Shown here piece by piece: positions 9,788-19,621 of a DNA stretch of 64,000 bases. Source of the stretch: Ancylobacter sp. Lp-2. GTDB taxonomy: Bacteria > Pseudomonadota > Alphaproteobacteria > Rhizobiales > Xanthobacteraceae. The position numbers and the translations under genes are program-made. The DNA lies in NCBI RefSeq assembly GCF_020523795.1, contig NZ_JAJALI010000004.1:372001-436000 (forward strand), in the 5' to 3' direction. The notes below the pieces were generated by a model, which did no database searches, had not been told where the DNA came from, and was given only the letters and a program-made list of their open reading frames with translations. The stretch's first letter is position 1. Each line of letters begins with the position of its first letter.

Positions 9788-10093
9788 TCACACCAGGCGG
9801 AACACCGCCAGCGCCCAGATCAGCGACAGGCCGGAGGCCCAGCCGAGCTCTCCCCCGACCAGGGCGATCCAGGCGAGATGGATGAAGGCGGCGCCCAGCA
9901 GCGCCAGAAACAGCCGGTCGCCGCGTGTCGTCGGAAAATGCAGGACACCGACGCGCGGTGCTTCCGGCCGCGCCGCGGCCAGCCATGTCATCAGCGTCAG
10001 CGTCAGCGCCAGGGCGATGAAGAACAGGCCGGTCTGCCAGGTCCAGGCCATCCAGGCCGTGCCTTCCGACAGATGCGCGAGAAACCCTTCCAT
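9788..10093 (-). CDS. glpU: Small two-helix membrane protein, GlpU/DUF2160-like
   Basis: A 101-residue protein with two clear hydrophobic helices, around residues 20-40 (QTGLFFIALALTLTLMTWLA) and 62-82 (LFLALLGAAFIHLAWIALVG), joined by a basic cytoplasmic-looking loop ending FPTTRGDR. It sits between the second permease gene and the binding-protein gene, exactly where GlpU lies in rhizobial glycerol operons, and its sequence fits that DUF2160-like family. GAGGAGGCCGGC precedes the ATG. Its role in transport is unknown; association with the permease pair is the usual assumption. Confidence 0.75.
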   Translation of the reverse strand: MEGFLAHLSEGTAWMAWTWQTGLFFIALALTLTLMTWLAAARPEAPRVGVLHFPTTRGDRLFLALLGAAFIHLAWIALVGGELGWASGLSLIWALAVFRLV

Positions 10094-10103
10094 GCCGGCC
10101 TCC

Positions 10104-10888
<785 letters not shown>

Positions 10889-10892
<4 letters not shown>

Positions 10893-11775
10893 GGCTGGGC
10901 CTCCTGGCTGTCGCGGGTGACGAGCACGGTGTAGAAGACCCAGCACACCGTCAGGACGATGAGGGTGTAGACGATCGACATCGCCGCCGCCTTGCCGAGG
11001 TCGAACTGCCCGAGCGCGATCTTCACGAGGTCGATGGAGAGCACGGTCGTGGAATTGCCGGGACCACCGCCCGTCACCACGAAGGGCTCGGTGTAGATCA
11101 TGAAACTGTCCATGAAGCGCAGCAGCACGCCGATCATCAGCACCCGGCCGAGCTTCGGCAGCTCGATGTAGCGGAAGATCGCCAGCCGCGAGGCGCCGTC
11201 GATGCGCGCCGCCTGGTAGTAGGCGTCCGGGATCGACTTGAGGCCGGCGAAGCACAGCAGCGCCACCAGGCTGGTCCAGTGCCACACATCCATCGCGATG
11301 AGCACGATCCACGCCTGCGCCGCGTTGCGGGTGGCGTTGAAGTCGATGCCGACCGCGTTGATGAGCCAGCCGAACAGGCCGATGTCGCTGCGGGTGTACA
11401 GCAGCCAGATGGTACCGACGACGTTCCACGGCACCAGCAGCGGCAGCGCCATGATGACGAGGCCGATGGCGAGTTGCGTCCCGCTGCGGGGCATGCACAG
11501 CGCCACGAGGATGCCGAGCGGCACCTCGATGGCGAGGATGGCCAGCGAGAAGGCCGCCGAGCGGCCGAGCGCCGCGAAGAAGCGTCCGCCCAGCTCGCTC
11601 GTCGGGTCCAGCAATTCCTGGTACCAGCCGATGCCGTTCCAGAAGAACTGGTTGTTGCCAAAAGAATCCTGGAACGAATAGTTCACCACCGTCATCAGCG
11701 GCAGGATGGCGTTGAAGGCCACCAGCGCGAACACCGGCAAGACGAGGAACCAGGCACGGTTGTCGACGGTTTTCG

Positions 11776-11779
<4 letters not shown>
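10889..11779 (-). CDS. glpP: Polyol/glycerol ABC transporter permease, GlpP-like
   Basis: A 296-residue permease of the MalF/UgpA-like carbohydrate group. The first helix is at residues about 9-30 (AWFLVLPVFALVAFNAILPLM), followed by a short periplasmic segment with FGNNQFFWNGIGWYQELLD and further helices. The EAA-type loop reads SIPDAYYQAARIDGASRLAIFRYIELPKL. The start ATG overlaps the end of the preceding ATPase gene as ATGA, and its own stop overlaps GlpQ in the same way, so the four transporter genes are translationally coupled. Confidence 0.87.
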
Positions 11780-12852
<1,073 letters not shown>

Positions 12853-12853
12853 G

Positions 12854-13960
12854 TCAGCCCCTCGCGCGCTGCGGCGCGTGAGCCGCCGTGCTGCCCGGCG
12901 TGATGACCACACGCCCCTCCGGATCGAAGACGAACAGCCGCGCCGGATCGACATGCACGGCGATGGGAGAGCCCGGCTCGAGCTCGTGCACGCCGGCCAC
13001 CAGCGCCACCCAGCGCAGGGGGCCGGCATGAACATGGATGTAGCTTTCCGAACCGGTAATCTCGGTCACGTCCACCGTGCCGGGCACGCGCAGGCTGCCC
13101 GGTCGGGGCGCGAGTTCGAGGTGATGCGCCCGCACGCCGAGCCGATACGGCCCATCGCCGAGCGCGGCGAGCGCGCCATCGGCGGCGATGGCGCCACCGC
13201 CCGGCAGCACCAGCTCGCGGCCCCGCTTCGTCACCTCCGCGATGTTCATCGGCGGATCGGAAAAGGTCTGCGCCGCCTCCAGGCTGTCCGGGCGGCGATA
13301 GACCCGCGCCGCCGGACCGAACTGCAGCAGGCGGCCTTCCGCGAGGCAGGCCGTGTTGCCGCCCAGCATGAGCGCCTCTGTCGGCTCGGTCGTCGCATAG
13401 ACGAAGATGGCGTTGGTTTCGGCGAAGATGCGCGGCAGTTCCTCACGCAGTTCCTCGCGCAGCTTGTAGTCGAGATTTGCCAGCGGCTCGTCGAGCAGGA
13501 CGAGATCGGCCTGCCGCACCACGGCGCGGGCGATGGCGCAGCGCTGCTGCTGGCCGCCGGACAGCTTGAGCGGCGTCTTCTCGAGCTGGTTGTCCAGCTT
13601 CAAGAGCGCGGCCGCGGCGCGAACCCGCCGGTCGATCTCCGCCCTCGGCGCGCCTCGGACGCGCAGCGGCGAGGCGATGTTCTCATACACCGTCAGCGCG
13701 GGGTAATTGATGAACTGCTGGTAGACCATCGCCACCGAACGCTTCTTCACCGGCTGGCCGGTAACATCGCGACCGTCCGCGATGATGCGCCCCGTCGTGG
13801 TGGGGTCGAGCCCGGCCATGACGCGCATCAGCGAGGTCTTGCCCGAGCGCGTCGGGCCGAGCAGCACGTTCACCGTGCCGCGTTCCAGAGTGAGGGCGAT
13901 ATCCCGCAGGTGGTGCTGTCCGCCCACCGTCAGCGAGATATCCTGAAGCGACAATGACAT
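12854..13960 (-). CDS. glpS: ABC transporter ATPase, GlpS-like, lacking the switch histidine
   Basis: A 368-residue ATPase, first of the transporter genes. Walker A is GPTRSGKT (35-42), Q81 is present, the signature LSGGQ (133-137) is canonical, and Walker B keeps Asp157 and Glu158 (LVLLDEP). At the H-loop, where VTHDQxEAL is expected, it reads ATTEPTEAL, so the switch His is Thr191. With its GlpT-like partner this forms one complete and one degenerate composite ATP site. The ATG at 13960 has AGGC upstream. A 117-bp gap separates it from the kinase gene. Confidence 0.87.
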   Translation of the reverse strand: MSLSLQDISLTVGGQHHLRDIALTLERGTVNVLLGPTRSGKTSLMRVMAGLDPTTTGRIIADGRDVTGQPVKKRSVAMVYQQFINYPALTVYENIASPLRVRGAPRAEIDRRVRAAAALLKLDNQLEKTPLKLSGGQQQRCAIARAVVRQADLVLLDEPLANLDYKLREELREELPRIFAETNAIFVYATTEPTEALMLGGNTACLAEGRLLQFGPAARVYRRPDSLEAAQTFSDPPMNIAEVTKRGRELVLPGGGAIAADGALAALGDGPYRLGVRAHHLELAPRPGSLRVPGTVDVTEITGSESYIHVHAGPLRWVALVAGVHELEPGSPIAVHVDPARLFVFDPEGRVVITPGSTAAHAPQRARG

Positions 13961-14077
13961 CGGGGCCTCATGGAGAGAGATGCCTGCGAAAGCGTCGGAC
14001 GGGGCCGAGAGGCGGCGGGCGCGGGTTTCCCCGGCTCCCCACGGTGCGGCTCGACGAACGAAACGGCGCGCGACGGC

Positions 14078-15592
14078 TCAGGCTTTTTGCGGCCAGTCCC
14101 GCGCGAGGGCACGGGTCAGGCCGAGGAAGCGGGCATATTTGCGGGAATGGGCGGCGTGCTGCGCCAAGTTCGGTTCCCACCGCTCGCGGACGCGGACCAT
14201 CTGGGCGATCGCCGTGTCGAAGTCGCTATAGGCCCCGATCGCCACCGCCGAGGCGATGGCGACGCCGCGGGCGCCGAGCTCGGTACCGTCGGTGACCTCG
14301 ACCGGCAGCCCAAGGACGTCGGCGAAGATCTGCGCCCAGATGGCGCTGCGCGACGCGCCGCCCGCGAGGCGTATCGTCGTCGGCTTGGCCGCGTCATAGC
14401 CGGAGAGCAGGCGCTCGATATCCACCCGATGGGCGTAGGCGATGCCCTCGAAGATGCCGCGCAGCACGTCGCCCAGCTTGTCGGAGCGCTTCAGCCCCAA
14501 CAGTCCCGCCGGCGCCCCGCCCGGCCCGCCGAACAGATAGGGCAGGAAGAGGATGTCGTTCTCCCGGTCCAGCGCGTCGCGCACATAGTCGTTGCAGACG
14601 TCGTAGACGGAGGCGCCGTTGGAGAGCGCCCTCGCCGCCTCGGCGTCGAGAATCTCCCGGCAGAACCACTCGAAATTGGAGGCCGAGGTCGCCGCCCCTT
14701 CGGTGGCCAGCACCTGCCCGCCCACCGGATAGGGCATCTGCAGGAAGGGCGGCACCGAGAGCCGGGGCGCATCGTGAAGCGTGGAATTGATGCTGAACGT
14801 GCCGGCGATCATCGACAGCCGGTCCGGGCTCACCACGCCCGAGGCCAGCGCAGCGGCGGCAACGTCGGCCACGCCCCGCACCACCGGCGTGCCCTCCTTG
14901 AGGCCCGTCTGCTGCGCGGCGGCCGGCGTCACCCGCCCGACCACCTCGGCCGAGGGGCCGATTTCCGGCATCACGTCGAGCCAGGAGGCGATGCCGAGAT
15001 CGCGGAACACCTCGCGGGCATAGGCACCGGTCTCGACATCGATGGCGCCGGCGATGCCGGCATCGGTCGGGTCGGTGGAGAAATCGCCGCAGAGCCGGCC
15101 GCGCAGGAAATCCTTGCAGAACAGCACGCGCTCGGTGCGCGCCACCGTCTCCGGTTCGTGCTTGGAGAACCACGCCATGAGCGCGATGGCCTGGCCCGGC
15201 CAGACCCGCTGCTGGATGCGCCGGGCCGTGACGCCCGCGCGTCCGTTGCCCTCCCACTCCCCGACGAGGTCGGCGGTGCGGCTGTCGGTCGAGACCACGC
15301 CCGGGCGCACCGGATCGCCGTGGCGATCGGTCAGATAGATGCCGCTGCCATAGCCGGAGCACGAGACGCCCACCACATCGTCCGGCGACGTGCCCGTGAC
15401 CTCCAGCACCGAAGCGATCGACTCGCAGGCGGCCCGCCACATGCGCTCGGGATCGCGCTCGGTATGGCCCGGCCCGGGAAACAGCATCTGGTTGGGTCGA
15501 CGTTCACAGGCGAGCTCGCGGCCGTCCAGATCGAACAAGGCGGCCTTCGTCATCGTCCCGCCGGCATCGATGCCGATCAGGCGTTCCTTCAT
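14078..15592 (-). CDS. FGGY-family carbohydrate/polyol kinase
   Basis: A 504-residue sugar kinase that would phosphorylate the imported polyol with ATP. The N-terminus MKERLIGIDAGGTMTKAALFD carries the phosphate-1 loop. Later the second ASKHA domain shows ATEGAATSASNFEWF, and the adenosine motif IRLAGGASRSAIWAQIFADVLGLPV is near the C-terminus. The text differs from GlpK (no DQGTTSSR start) and is closer in style to erythritol, xylulose or related kinases. GGAGGACGCC precedes the ATG at 15592. It opens the minus-strand operon and is preceded by a palindromic operator. Since the divergent dehydrogenase is GlpD-like, glycerol or erythritol are the leading substrate guesses. Confidence 0.82.
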   Translation of the reverse strand: MKERLIGIDAGGTMTKAALFDLDGRELACERRPNQMLFPGPGHTERDPERMWRAACESIASVLEVTGTSPDDVVGVSCSGYGSGIYLTDRHGDPVRPGVVSTDSRTADLVGEWEGNGRAGVTARRIQQRVWPGQAIALMAWFSKHEPETVARTERVLFCKDFLRGRLCGDFSTDPTDAGIAGAIDVETGAYAREVFRDLGIASWLDVMPEIGPSAEVVGRVTPAAAQQTGLKEGTPVVRGVADVAAAALASGVVSPDRLSMIAGTFSINSTLHDAPRLSVPPFLQMPYPVGGQVLATEGAATSASNFEWFCREILDAEAARALSNGASVYDVCNDYVRDALDRENDILFLPYLFGGPGGAPAGLLGLKRSDKLGDVLRGIFEGIAYAHRVDIERLLSGYDAAKPTTIRLAGGASRSAIWAQIFADVLGLPVEVTDGTELGARGVAIASAVAIGAYSDFDTAIAQMVRVRERWEPNLAQHAAHSRKYARFLGLTRALARDWPQKA

Positions 15593-15643
15593 GGCGTCCT
15601 CCGGTACCGGACTTAGCCGGTATGGCTTCGTTTTCCGAAGCTC

Positions 15644-15691
15644 AACACGTAATTACATGTTTGATCATAACCACGATGCCTAGCGCGTCAA
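15644..15691 (-). promoter_or_regulatory. Promoter and operator of the polyol kinase/transport operon
   Basis: On the minus strand TTGACG (15686-15691) and TATGAT (15664-15669) are spaced by 16 bp. Immediately downstream lies the 18-bp palindrome AACACGTAATTACATGTT (15644-15661), with eight of nine base pairs matching and covering the likely start site. A second palindrome with the same GTAATTAC core lies at 15783-15800 in front of the divergent dehydrogenase gene. Both probably bind the GntR-type regulator at 17596-18405. Confidence 0.55.
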
Positions 15692-15782
15692 TATCTTTCA
15701 TTTCGCGATTTTTTGCTGCAATGCAGCGTCATTTCCGCCGTAAAATCACAAATTGACAGGCCGAATTGGATGTGGTGCTTCT

Positions 15783-15800
15783 TACTTGTAATTACGAGTA
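15783..15800 (+). promoter_or_regulatory. GTAATTAC-centred operator upstream of the GlpD-like gene
   Basis: TACTTGTAATTACGAGTA (15783-15800) pairs at eight of nine positions per arm and shares the core GTAATTAC with the site at 15644-15661. A consensus -35 TTGACA lies at 15753-15758 upstream, though the -10 is weak. The placement fits repression of the dehydrogenase-regulator operon. Confidence 0.5.
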
Positions 15801-15865
15801 TGCGCATTGACGCGAAGGCCAACGCCTTTCCGGTCGCGCGGTGACGGCCTTGGAAGCCGATCGGT

Positions 15866-17596
15866 ATGGAGCCTGCCATGTTGTCCCGCGACGCCATTCT
15901 CGACGACCTGCGCGCCGGTCCGGGACCCGGGCATCCCGCGCCCCAGCCCCCGGCGCCCGAGGTGCTCATCATCGGCGCCGGCATCAACGGCGTCGGCGTC
16001 TTCCGGGATCTGGCCCTCCAGGGCGTGCCCGGGCTGCTGGTCGACCGGGGCGACATCTGCTCGGCGACCAGCGCCGCCTCCTCCCGCCTGATCCATGGCG
16101 GGCTGCGCTATCTGGAGATCGGCGAGTTCTCGCTGGTTCGGGAATCGGTGGAGGAGCGCAACCGCCTCCTCCTCGATGCGCCGCACCTTGTCCGGCCGCT
16201 CCGCGTGCGCGTGCCGATCGCCGACCGCTTCAGCGGCGCGCTCACCTCGCTGGGACGCTTTCTCGGATGGGTGCGCACGCCGGGGCCGAAGGGCGCCCTC
16301 GTCGTCGCGCTGGGGCTGCGTGCGTACGACCTGTTCAACCGCCGCGACCAGACCATGCCCAACCACCGGATGGTCCCCGCCCGCGAGTTTCGCGCGCAGA
16401 TGCCGGCGCTGGCGTCCTCGACGCGCTATGTCGCCGAATTCCACGACGCCCGACTGACCGCGCCGGAGCGCCTCGGCCTCGAACTGGTCGCCCAGGCCGA
16501 GCAGATGTGCCCGGAGGCACGGGCGGCGACCTACCTCGCCGTGACCGGCCGCGAGGGCGGACGGATCCTGCTCGCCGACGTGCTGACCGGCGAGCGCTTC
16601 GCGGTGGCGCCGAAGCTGGTGGTGAACTGCGCCGGCGCGCGTGTCGACGAGGTGGATGGGCGTTTCGGTATCAATCAGAGGCTGATCGGCGGCACCAAGG
16701 GTTCGCATCTCGTGGTGCGCAACCGGGCGCTGGTCGAGAGCCTCGCCGACACCATGCTTTACTTCGAGACTCCCGACCATCGCATCTGCCTGGCCTATCC
16801 GCTCGACGAGCTGCACGCGCTGGTCGGCACCACGGATCTGCGCACCGACGACCCGGACGACACGATCTGCTCGGATGCGGAGATCGACTATCTGTTCGAG
16901 GTGATGGCAATGGCCATGCCGGCCATCGCGCTCAGCCGCGATGAGATCGTGCACACCTATGCCGGCATCCGGCCGCTGCCGGCGAGCGAGGGAGTGGCCG
17001 GCGCGATCAGCCGCGATCACTCGATCCGCGCCTTCGAGCCGCAGGGCGACCGCCCCTTCCCGGTGCTGTCGCTGGTCGGCGGCAAATGGACGACCTTTCG
17101 GGCCTGCGCCGAAGAGATCGCCGACGACATACTCGCGCGGACCGGCCGGGCGCGGCGGCGCTCCACCGCCGGCATCGCCATCGGCGGCGGCGCCGGCTGG
17201 CCCGTCGATCCCGCGCCCTACGTCGCCGAGCTCGCGCGACGCTTCGGACTTAGCCTCGAGCGGGCGCGCGTCCTGTTCGACCGTTACGGCACCGCGGCGG
17301 CCAGTCGCCTCGAAGGCTTCGCACCGCAGCGTGAAGTTCCGTTGACGACGCTTCCCGACTATTCGTATCAGGAGATCGTGGCGATCGCGCGCGAGGAACG
17401 GGTGGCCCGGCTGGAGGACATCGTGCTCCGCCGCACCCATATCGCGCTGCTCGGGCAAGCGACGTCCGAGGCGCTCGCCGAGTTGGGAACGGTGGTTGGC
17501 GAGGCGCTGGGCTGGCCGCCGGAACGCATCGCGCACGAAATCGCAGCGGCCGCGCAGGTGATCGGCACGCGGCATCTTGTGCCGGGAAGGACCTGA
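15866..17596 (+). CDS. glpD: FAD-dependent glycerol-3-phosphate dehydrogenase family protein (GlpD-like)
   Basis: A 576-residue flavoprotein of the GlpD/EryB family, which oxidises a polyol phosphate and passes electrons to quinone at the inner membrane. The dinucleotide motif is VLIIGAGINGVGVFRDLALQG, followed by SAASSRLIHGGLRYLE, a conserved DAxR-type segment (HDARLTAPER), GGTKGSHLVV and TYAGIRPLPAS, with the C-terminal SLVGGKWTTFRACAEE. A downstream ATG at 15878 preceded by GGAG is an equally good start. It overlaps the regulator gene by one base. The substrate is glycerol 3-phosphate if the kinase acts on glycerol, or erythritol phosphate if it acts on erythritol; the sequence alone does not decide. 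Confidence 0.84.
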   Translation: MEPAMLSRDAILDDLRAGPGPGHPAPQPPAPEVLIIGAGINGVGVFRDLALQGVPGLLVDRGDICSATSAASSRLIHGGLRYLEIGEFSLVRESVEERNRLLLDAPHLVRPLRVRVPIADRFSGALTSLGRFLGWVRTPGPKGALVVALGLRAYDLFNRRDQTMPNHRMVPAREFRAQMPALASSTRYVAEFHDARLTAPERLGLELVAQAEQMCPEARAATYLAVTGREGGRILLADVLTGERFAVAPKLVVNCAGARVDEVDGRFGINQRLIGGTKGSHLVVRNRALVESLADTMLYFETPDHRICLAYPLDELHALVGTTDLRTDDPDDTICSDAEIDYLFEVMAMAMPAIALSRDEIVHTYAGIRPLPASEGVAGAISRDHSIRAFEPQGDRPFPVLSLVGGKWTTFRACAEEIADDILARTGRARRRSTAGIAIGGGAGWPVDPAPYVAELARRFGLSLERARVLFDRYGTAAASRLEGFAPQREVPLTTLPDYSYQEIVAIAREERVARLEDIVLRRTHIALLGQATSEALAELGTVVGEALGWPPERIAHEIAAAAQVIGTRHLVPGRT

Positions 17597-18405
17597 TGAA
17601 CGAAGGACATCGCCGCGCGCGGCGCGCCGAGACCAATCTGGTGCCAACCCTCAAGGCGCTGGCGGACCGGGACAATGGTCTGCGCGACAATGGCTCCGGC
17701 TTGCCGCTCTGGTCGCAGCTGAAGTCGGCGCTGCTGACGCTCATCGTCACCGAGAAGCTGCCGGAAAATGCCCGGCTGCCTTCCGAATCCGAGCTGTGCG
17801 AGAGTTTCGGCGTGTCCCGCACCGTGGTGCGCGAGGCGCTGAACCAGCTGGTCTCCGAGCGGGTCATCTACAAGCTGCAGGGCAAGGGCGCCTTCGTCGC
17901 CCCCAAGCGCGACGACCACGGCTTTCTCGGCTCGAATATCGGCTTCTCCGGCGAGCTGCACCACACCAATCATTCGGTGAGCCGGGCCATCCTCCGCCAG
18001 GAACTGGTGAAGCCCGACGAACGTGTCTGCCGGATGCTGGGGGTCGGCGCGCATGAATCCGTGGTGGCGCTGGACCGGGTGCTGAGCGTCGACGGGATGC
18101 CGCGCATCCTCGTCTATACCTTCATCAACCTGCGGCTGGCGCCCGGCTTCGAGCAGGTGCCGATGCAAAATCGCTCGCTCTACGACACGCTGTCGCGGCG
18201 CTACGGCATCACCATGAAGCGCGCCGAACGCTGGCTGGAGGCCGCCACCGCCACGCCCGAGCAGGCGGAATTGCTGGGCATTGCCGCCGGCGCGCCGGTG
18301 ATCGCCATCGAGTCCGTCACCTACATGCAGACCGACGAGGCCGTCGAATACTACACCGCCGTGTACCGCACCGATCAGGCGCGGCTGCACTTCATCGTCA
18401 AGTGA
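17596..18405 (+). CDS. GntR-family (HutC/UTRA-type) transcriptional regulator
   Basis: A 269-residue regulator. The winged helix spans residues about 40-105 (LPLWSQLKSALLTLI, then LPSESELCESFGVSRTVVREALNQLV and the wing YKLQGKGAFVAPK). The remainder is a UTRA ligand domain (residues about 125-265) with conserved text such as VVALDRVLSVDGMPRILVYTFI and VIAIESVTYMQTDEAVEYYTAVYRTD. The start codon overlaps the GlpD-like stop as TGATG. Rhizobial glycerol operons usually carry a DeoR-type GlpR, and erythritol operons a SorC-type EryD, so a HutC-type regulator here is a different solution. The paired GTAATTAC palindromes are its probable sites. Confidence 0.88.
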   Translation: MNEGHRRARRAETNLVPTLKALADRDNGLRDNGSGLPLWSQLKSALLTLIVTEKLPENARLPSESELCESFGVSRTVVREALNQLVSERVIYKLQGKGAFVAPKRDDHGFLGSNIGFSGELHHTNHSVSRAILRQELVKPDERVCRMLGVGAHESVVALDRVLSVDGMPRILVYTFINLRLAPGFEQVPMQNRSLYDTLSRRYGITMKRAERWLEAATATPEQAELLGIAAGAPVIAIESVTYMQTDEAVEYYTAVYRTDQARLHFIVK

Positions 18406-18415
18406 CGCTGCGGCC

Positions 18416-19405
18416 TCAGCCGATCCGCGCCAGAACGGCCCGCGCGGTGGTTTCGTCCGTCACCAGCACATTGGCATAGCCCCCGCGCAGCAGGGCGGTG
18501 AGCGCCGCGATCTTCGATGGCCCGCCTCCCACGCAGATCCGCGTGGGCACCGCGAGAAAATCCTCGCGCGGCATCGACAGATGACGGGCGTCGAGATCCG
18601 TCAGCACGGGCTGCCCATCCGCATCGAAGAAATAGCCGGAAACGAAGCCGACGGCGCCATGGGCACGGTAGTCCGCCAGCGTCGGCTGGGTCATGAAGCC
18701 GCTATGCATCAGCGAGGTGCCCTCCCCCAGATCGGTGACGCCGAACAGGGTGATGTCGCAATTGCGCAGCAGCGCGAAATGCTGCGCGACGATCGGCTCC
18801 GCCATCAGCAGCCGCTTCATCTCCGGGCTGGAGACGATGCCGGGCGCGAGCATGTTCACGCAGCGCCCGCCCACCTTCAGCGCGATGTTGGAGGTGCAGA
18901 GTTCCGGCGAGAAATCATAGGTGCCGATGGCGCTGCCGGTGATCTGCGCGATAGTGGTGCTGGGCAGATGGAGCGGAGCGAGCGCCTGTGAGAGCGCCAT
19001 CACCGTGCGCCCCCAGGCGACGCCGAGCACGCTCTCGGCGGTGATGCGCGGCTCCAGCACACGGGCGCCGAGCCCGGCGATGCGCTCGGCCACCGGCCGG
19101 TCATTGCCGCTCGCCGGAACGACGTAGCACTCGGCAAGGCCGGAGGATCGGCTCAGCGCCTGGGCGAGGCGCAGCGCCCCGATGCGCGCGACGTCGATGG
19201 AGACGCTGACCGCCCCCTCGTCGCGCGCCTTCTGCAGCAGGTTGAACACGGTGGCGCGCGAGATGCCGAAGCGGGCGGCGATCTCGTCCTGCTTCAGCCC
19301 CTCCTCGTAATAGAGCCAGGCCGCGGTCAGGACGGGATCGAGCGCGAACTGCGTCGCATCCTGCGCCGAGGGCGCCGTTCCAGTGCGCTCCGTCCGCTTC
19401 GCCAT
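18416..19405 (-). CDS. SorC/DeoR-type sugar-binding transcriptional regulator
   Basis: A 329-residue regulator with a short N-terminal HTH (YYEEGLKQDEIAARFGISRATVFNLLQKARDEG) and a SorC-type sugar-phosphate-binding domain (VLGVAWGRTVMALSQAL, GSAIGTYDFSPE, LVTDETTARAVL). It resembles regulators such as EryD. It is convergent with the GntR-type gene, 10 bp apart, and divergent from the ThDP enzyme gene, separated by 216 bp. It could act on either. The absence of GTAATTAC motifs in its own promoter region favours control of the ThDP enzyme gene. GGGGA precedes the ATG at 19405. Confidence 0.85.
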   Translation of the reverse strand: MAKRTERTGTAPSAQDATQFALDPVLTAAWLYYEEGLKQDEIAARFGISRATVFNLLQKARDEGAVSVSIDVARIGALRLAQALSRSSGLAECYVVPASGNDRPVAERIAGLGARVLEPRITAESVLGVAWGRTVMALSQALAPLHLPSTTIAQITGSAIGTYDFSPELCTSNIALKVGGRCVNMLAPGIVSSPEMKRLLMAEPIVAQHFALLRNCDITLFGVTDLGEGTSLMHSGFMTQPTLADYRAHGAVGFVSGYFFDADGQPVLTDLDARHLSMPREDFLAVPTRICVGGGPSKIAALTALLRGGYANVLVTDETTARAVLARIG

Positions 19406-19500
19406 GCCTTTCCCCGAAGTTCCGCCCGCTGGAAGGATCCTGCGAGCACGTCCGCGCTTTATGCATCATGGCGTATGCCAGTCAAACCTGAAACATGCCA

Positions 19501-19529
19501 TTGACAAACGTCACGCACGATTGAATTAT
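19501..19529 (+). promoter_or_regulatory. Probable sigma-70 promoter of the ThDP enzyme gene
   Basis: TTGACA (19501-19506), a 17-bp spacer and AATTAT (19524-19529) form a good promoter 90 bp upstream of the ATG at 19622. The surrounding sequence repeats ATGCCA three times (near 19475, 19494 and 19529), a candidate target for the SorC-type regulator. Confidence 0.45.
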
Positions 19530-19621
19530 GCCATCCGTTGTTGCGCGACCTCCGCGCGACCCGCCTGACGGCCTTTCAATGGCTGCGGCACGACGACATC
19601 GTCGATCTCAAGGAGAGTTCC

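Noticed and set aside
11761..11770. TTGTCGACGG inside the glpP coding sequence as a further GntR operator
   Set aside because: It matches only part of the TGTCGACA palindrome, lies in coding DNA and is far from the regulon.
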